From the NCBI GenBank assembly GCA_964035575.1, contig OZ037856.1, positions 930,001 through 994,000 on the forward strand: 64,000 nt of DNA, given 5' to 3'. This DNA comes from Rhynchopus sp. YZ270_cl-10. Its lineage: Eukaryota; Euglenozoa; Diplonemea; Diplonemida; Diplonemidae. The position numbers and the translations under genes are program-made. Shown here in pieces: positions 62,151 to 64,000 of the stretch; within the stretch, counting starts at the first letter, position 1, and each line of letters starts with the position of its first letter. The notes below the pieces were generated by a model. It did no database searches. It was not told the origin of the DNA and saw nothing but the letters and a program-made list of their open reading frames with translations.

Positions 62151-64000
62151 ATGCAGCGGCAGGCAGTGCTGCTGTGCCTGCTCCTCGCAGGGCAGTGCAA
62201 CGCAGGCTACGTGACAGACGAACAGAAGGCCTGGTACAGCGAGGTAGTCCTGAACGGGAACCCCGACGATCCGATCACAGAGAACTTCGGAAAGGACAAC
62301 ATTGCTTGGGGGCACAAGAACGAGTTCGGTATCTGCAAAGGAACAGCAGGCGGGAAGGCAGACAACGTGCGTGCTGAGCTTGCGGGTGGTGCCTTCACTG
62401 TGGACCCTGTGTGCCTCCCGATGTCGCTGAAGGCACCTGAGGGTGGTGTCATGGGTGACCAGGGTGGACGTGTTCTGTGGACCATTTCGAACGAGAACGT
62501 GTGCACAGGGTCTCCGTTCCGTGTTGCGACAGCAGCTGTGCCAAACGACCCGAACGGTGCACTGCTTGTGTCTTGGGCTGAGGACTTCAGCTACAAGATC
62601 ACTGGTGAGGAGAACGGGAGAATCCACTTGACCCGCTTTGAGAGGGACGGAAGTGGTGCGTACCAGATTGTGAAGGACATTATGCTGAAGGGATGTGTGC
62701 AGAACGGAGGCATTGTGTACAACAAGCGTGGTGACATTGCAACCATGTGCTTCGGTGTGTGCAAGGCGTGCGACCCTGCGAACAAGAGGTACGAGCCCTT
62801 CATTGTGGAGGTGAAGCCTGACCTGTCGAAGGAGATCAGGAGGAAGAGCATCATGCGTCCCGAGTGTGTTGACAACAACCAGTACTGCTACCCGAAGTCA
62901 GGTGGTGCGGCTCTGCAATGGCTGGAGTACGACCCAGTGAGAGACGTTTACGCAGCGTGGCACGGAGGTGGGTGGGGCATCCACGTTGCCGACGTGCTGA
63001 CTGTTGTGGAGGCAGACCCATCAAAGGAGATGCCGATTGCGTGTGGTGGGTGGAGCTGGGCTTGCATCGGTGGGCACACTGAGGGAACACGTTTCTCGTA
63101 CCACCCTGAGTGGGAGGACTTCGGTGCCCTGTGCACAAGTGACTTGCCTGACGACAACGGACTGTCCTTCACACCTGTGCTGAAGTCGGACCCGATCAAG
63201 ATTGCAGACGCAGAGCTCGTGGGTGCACAATCCGAGTCAACGTGGCCAGGTGCGATTGTGCCGTGTGGTTGCCACTTCTACGCGACGTGGCACGGGATCA
63301 AGAAGCAGGGTGACTACGCAGCGGGGAAGACGACTGACTTCGCCTTTGCACGCATTGACCCGATCACACGCAAGATCCTGAAGCTGAAGTGGATCAAGGG
63401 AGACTCGAAGACAGGAGAGAAGTCGACACGTCTTGCTGTGCTTGGAGACGGAACGGGTTGCAACAGGTTCCTGATCGGATGGGGTGAGATGAACCCGTGG
63501 GATGTGTACCCTACCAACTACAAGATGGCTGAGATTGACTCTGAGGGAGAGTTCCTGACAGAGACACTTGACGTCACTGCGCACACCACCTGGGGAGAGG
63601 ACGAGCCGTGGGAGACACTTGCAAACGGAGACGTGGCGTGGGGTACCACGTGGAGGCGTAACAACGATGGTTCCCCAAGCAAGGTTGGTGAGAAGGCTGA
63701 TGGAAGCAGAGTGCGTGCGGACAAGGGATGTGGTTGCACATACCACGGGTCTGGCACTGGGTACGGATACGCCCTCGTGAACATGGCCATGGAGAAGCCC
63801 ACCTGGGGAGAGTGCAAGAACCAACCAGGTGGATGTCAGGAGCGTACTTGGGGAACATCTGGTTTCAAGACGAACGAGTTCTTCATCAGCAGCTTCAGGG
63901 CGTCGCAGCGTGTGGGAGCACTTACATCTGCCGGAAGCTCGCAGAAAGCACGTGACAGGCATCCGGAGTGTCCTGCCAAGATGGTGCCGAGTGGATCGTG
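62151..64000 (+). CDS. EGF-repeat surface protein, paralogue 4 (3' end outside window)
   Basis: The frame is open from the ATG at 62151 to the window edge (616 complete codons), covering the same signal peptide and nearly all of the N-terminal domain. It is almost identical to paralogues 2 and 3; one clear change is GDGTGCN for GDGKGCN near 63453. The EGF array would begin just past the window. The sequence before the ATG differs entirely from that of the other copies: an A-run then CTTATTACA. A CAAAA-rich stretch (62087-62135) lies directly upstream. Whether it has a functional acceptor and expression is unclear. Confidence 0.9.
   Translation, partial: MQRQAVLLCLLLAGQCNAGYVTDEQKAWYSEVVLNGNPDDPITENFGKDNIAWGHKNEFGICKGTAGGKADNVRAELAGGAFTVDPVCLPMSLKAPEGGVMGDQGGRVLWTISNENVCTGSPFRVATAAVPNDPNGALLVSWAEDFSYKITGEENGRIHLTRFERDGSGAYQIVKDIMLKGCVQNGGIVYNKRGDIATMCFGVCKACDPANKRYEPFIVEVKPDLSKEIRRKSIMRPECVDNNQYCYPKSGGAALQWLEYDPVRDVYAAWHGGGWGIHVADVLTVVEADPSKEMPIACGGWSWACIGGHTEGTRFSYHPEWEDFGALCTSDLPDDNGLSFTPVLKSDPIKIADAELVGAQSESTWPGAIVPCGCHFYATWHGIKKQGDYAAGKTTDFAFARIDPITRKILKLKWIKGDSKTGEKSTRLAVLGDGTGCNRFLIGWGEMNPWDVYPTNYKMAEIDSEGEFLTETLDVTAHTTWGEDEPWETLANGDVAWGTTWRRNNDGSPSKVGEKADGSRVRADKGCGCTYHGSGTGYGYALVNMAMEKPTWGECKNQPGGCQERTWGTSGFKTNEFFISSFRASQRVGALTSAGSSQKARDRHPECPAKMVPSGS

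Overview
The window looks like nuclear DNA of a protist. Genes are GC-rich islands in AT-rich, repeat-loaded intergenic DNA. Every confident gene lies on the + strand. Three genes are split by a single short GT-AG intron of 183-223 nt. Several start codons sit a few dozen bases after a pyrimidine tract ending in CAG, as expected for spliced-leader trans-splicing. One-way gene order, probable trans-splicing and sparse conventional introns together suggest a euglenozoan, most likely a diplonemid; this is inference, because no rRNA or spliced-leader gene is present.

Layout. Positions 1-3113 hold the 3' part of a large membrane protein with a Cys-rich/cadherin-like ectodomain, about seven membrane segments and a Ser-rich tail. 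3.3-5.8 kb holds non-autonomous transposon-like DNA, including a hAT-like element with a perfect 8-bp target duplication and a 9-mer satellite. 5.8-8.1 kb is AT-rich DNA with short hairpin modules. 8.1-27.2 kb carries five housekeeping-type genes: a CUE-like/RING protein (2 exons), a polyprenol-reductase/SRD5A3-type enzyme, a secreted sialate O-acetylesterase, an ankyrin-glutaminase (2 exons), and a PAP2-family sphingosine-1-phosphate phosphatase (2 exons, the last found by frame analysis). Between the last two lies a 1.37-kb near-perfect palindrome.

30.8-64 kb is a head-to-tail array of four paralogous type I surface proteins. Each has a signal peptide and a nearly invariant ~600-residue N-terminal domain; the three complete copies continue with 17 to 26 six-cysteine EGF-like repeats, a Pro/Thr stalk, one membrane helix and a short tail. 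Copy 2 carries a 7-bp deletion that breaks the frame; copy 4 is cut by the window edge. Flanking DNA of copies 2 and 3 is duplicated with the genes, and the spacers after copies 2 and 3 also share blocks.

The most unusual signal is a dispersed set of ~40-60-bp modules in the spacers and inside two introns. They fall into families (A-E here) whose sequences differ but whose layout is the same: outer stem, inner stem, a loop often reading ACGAGAG, a tail like CAAAGTTTTC, then a T- or A-run. Transposon insertions interrupt two of them. The SRD5A3-type enzyme (dolichol supply), the sialate esterase and the glycoprotein-like surface array all bear on surface glycobiology, but no operon-like link can be shown.
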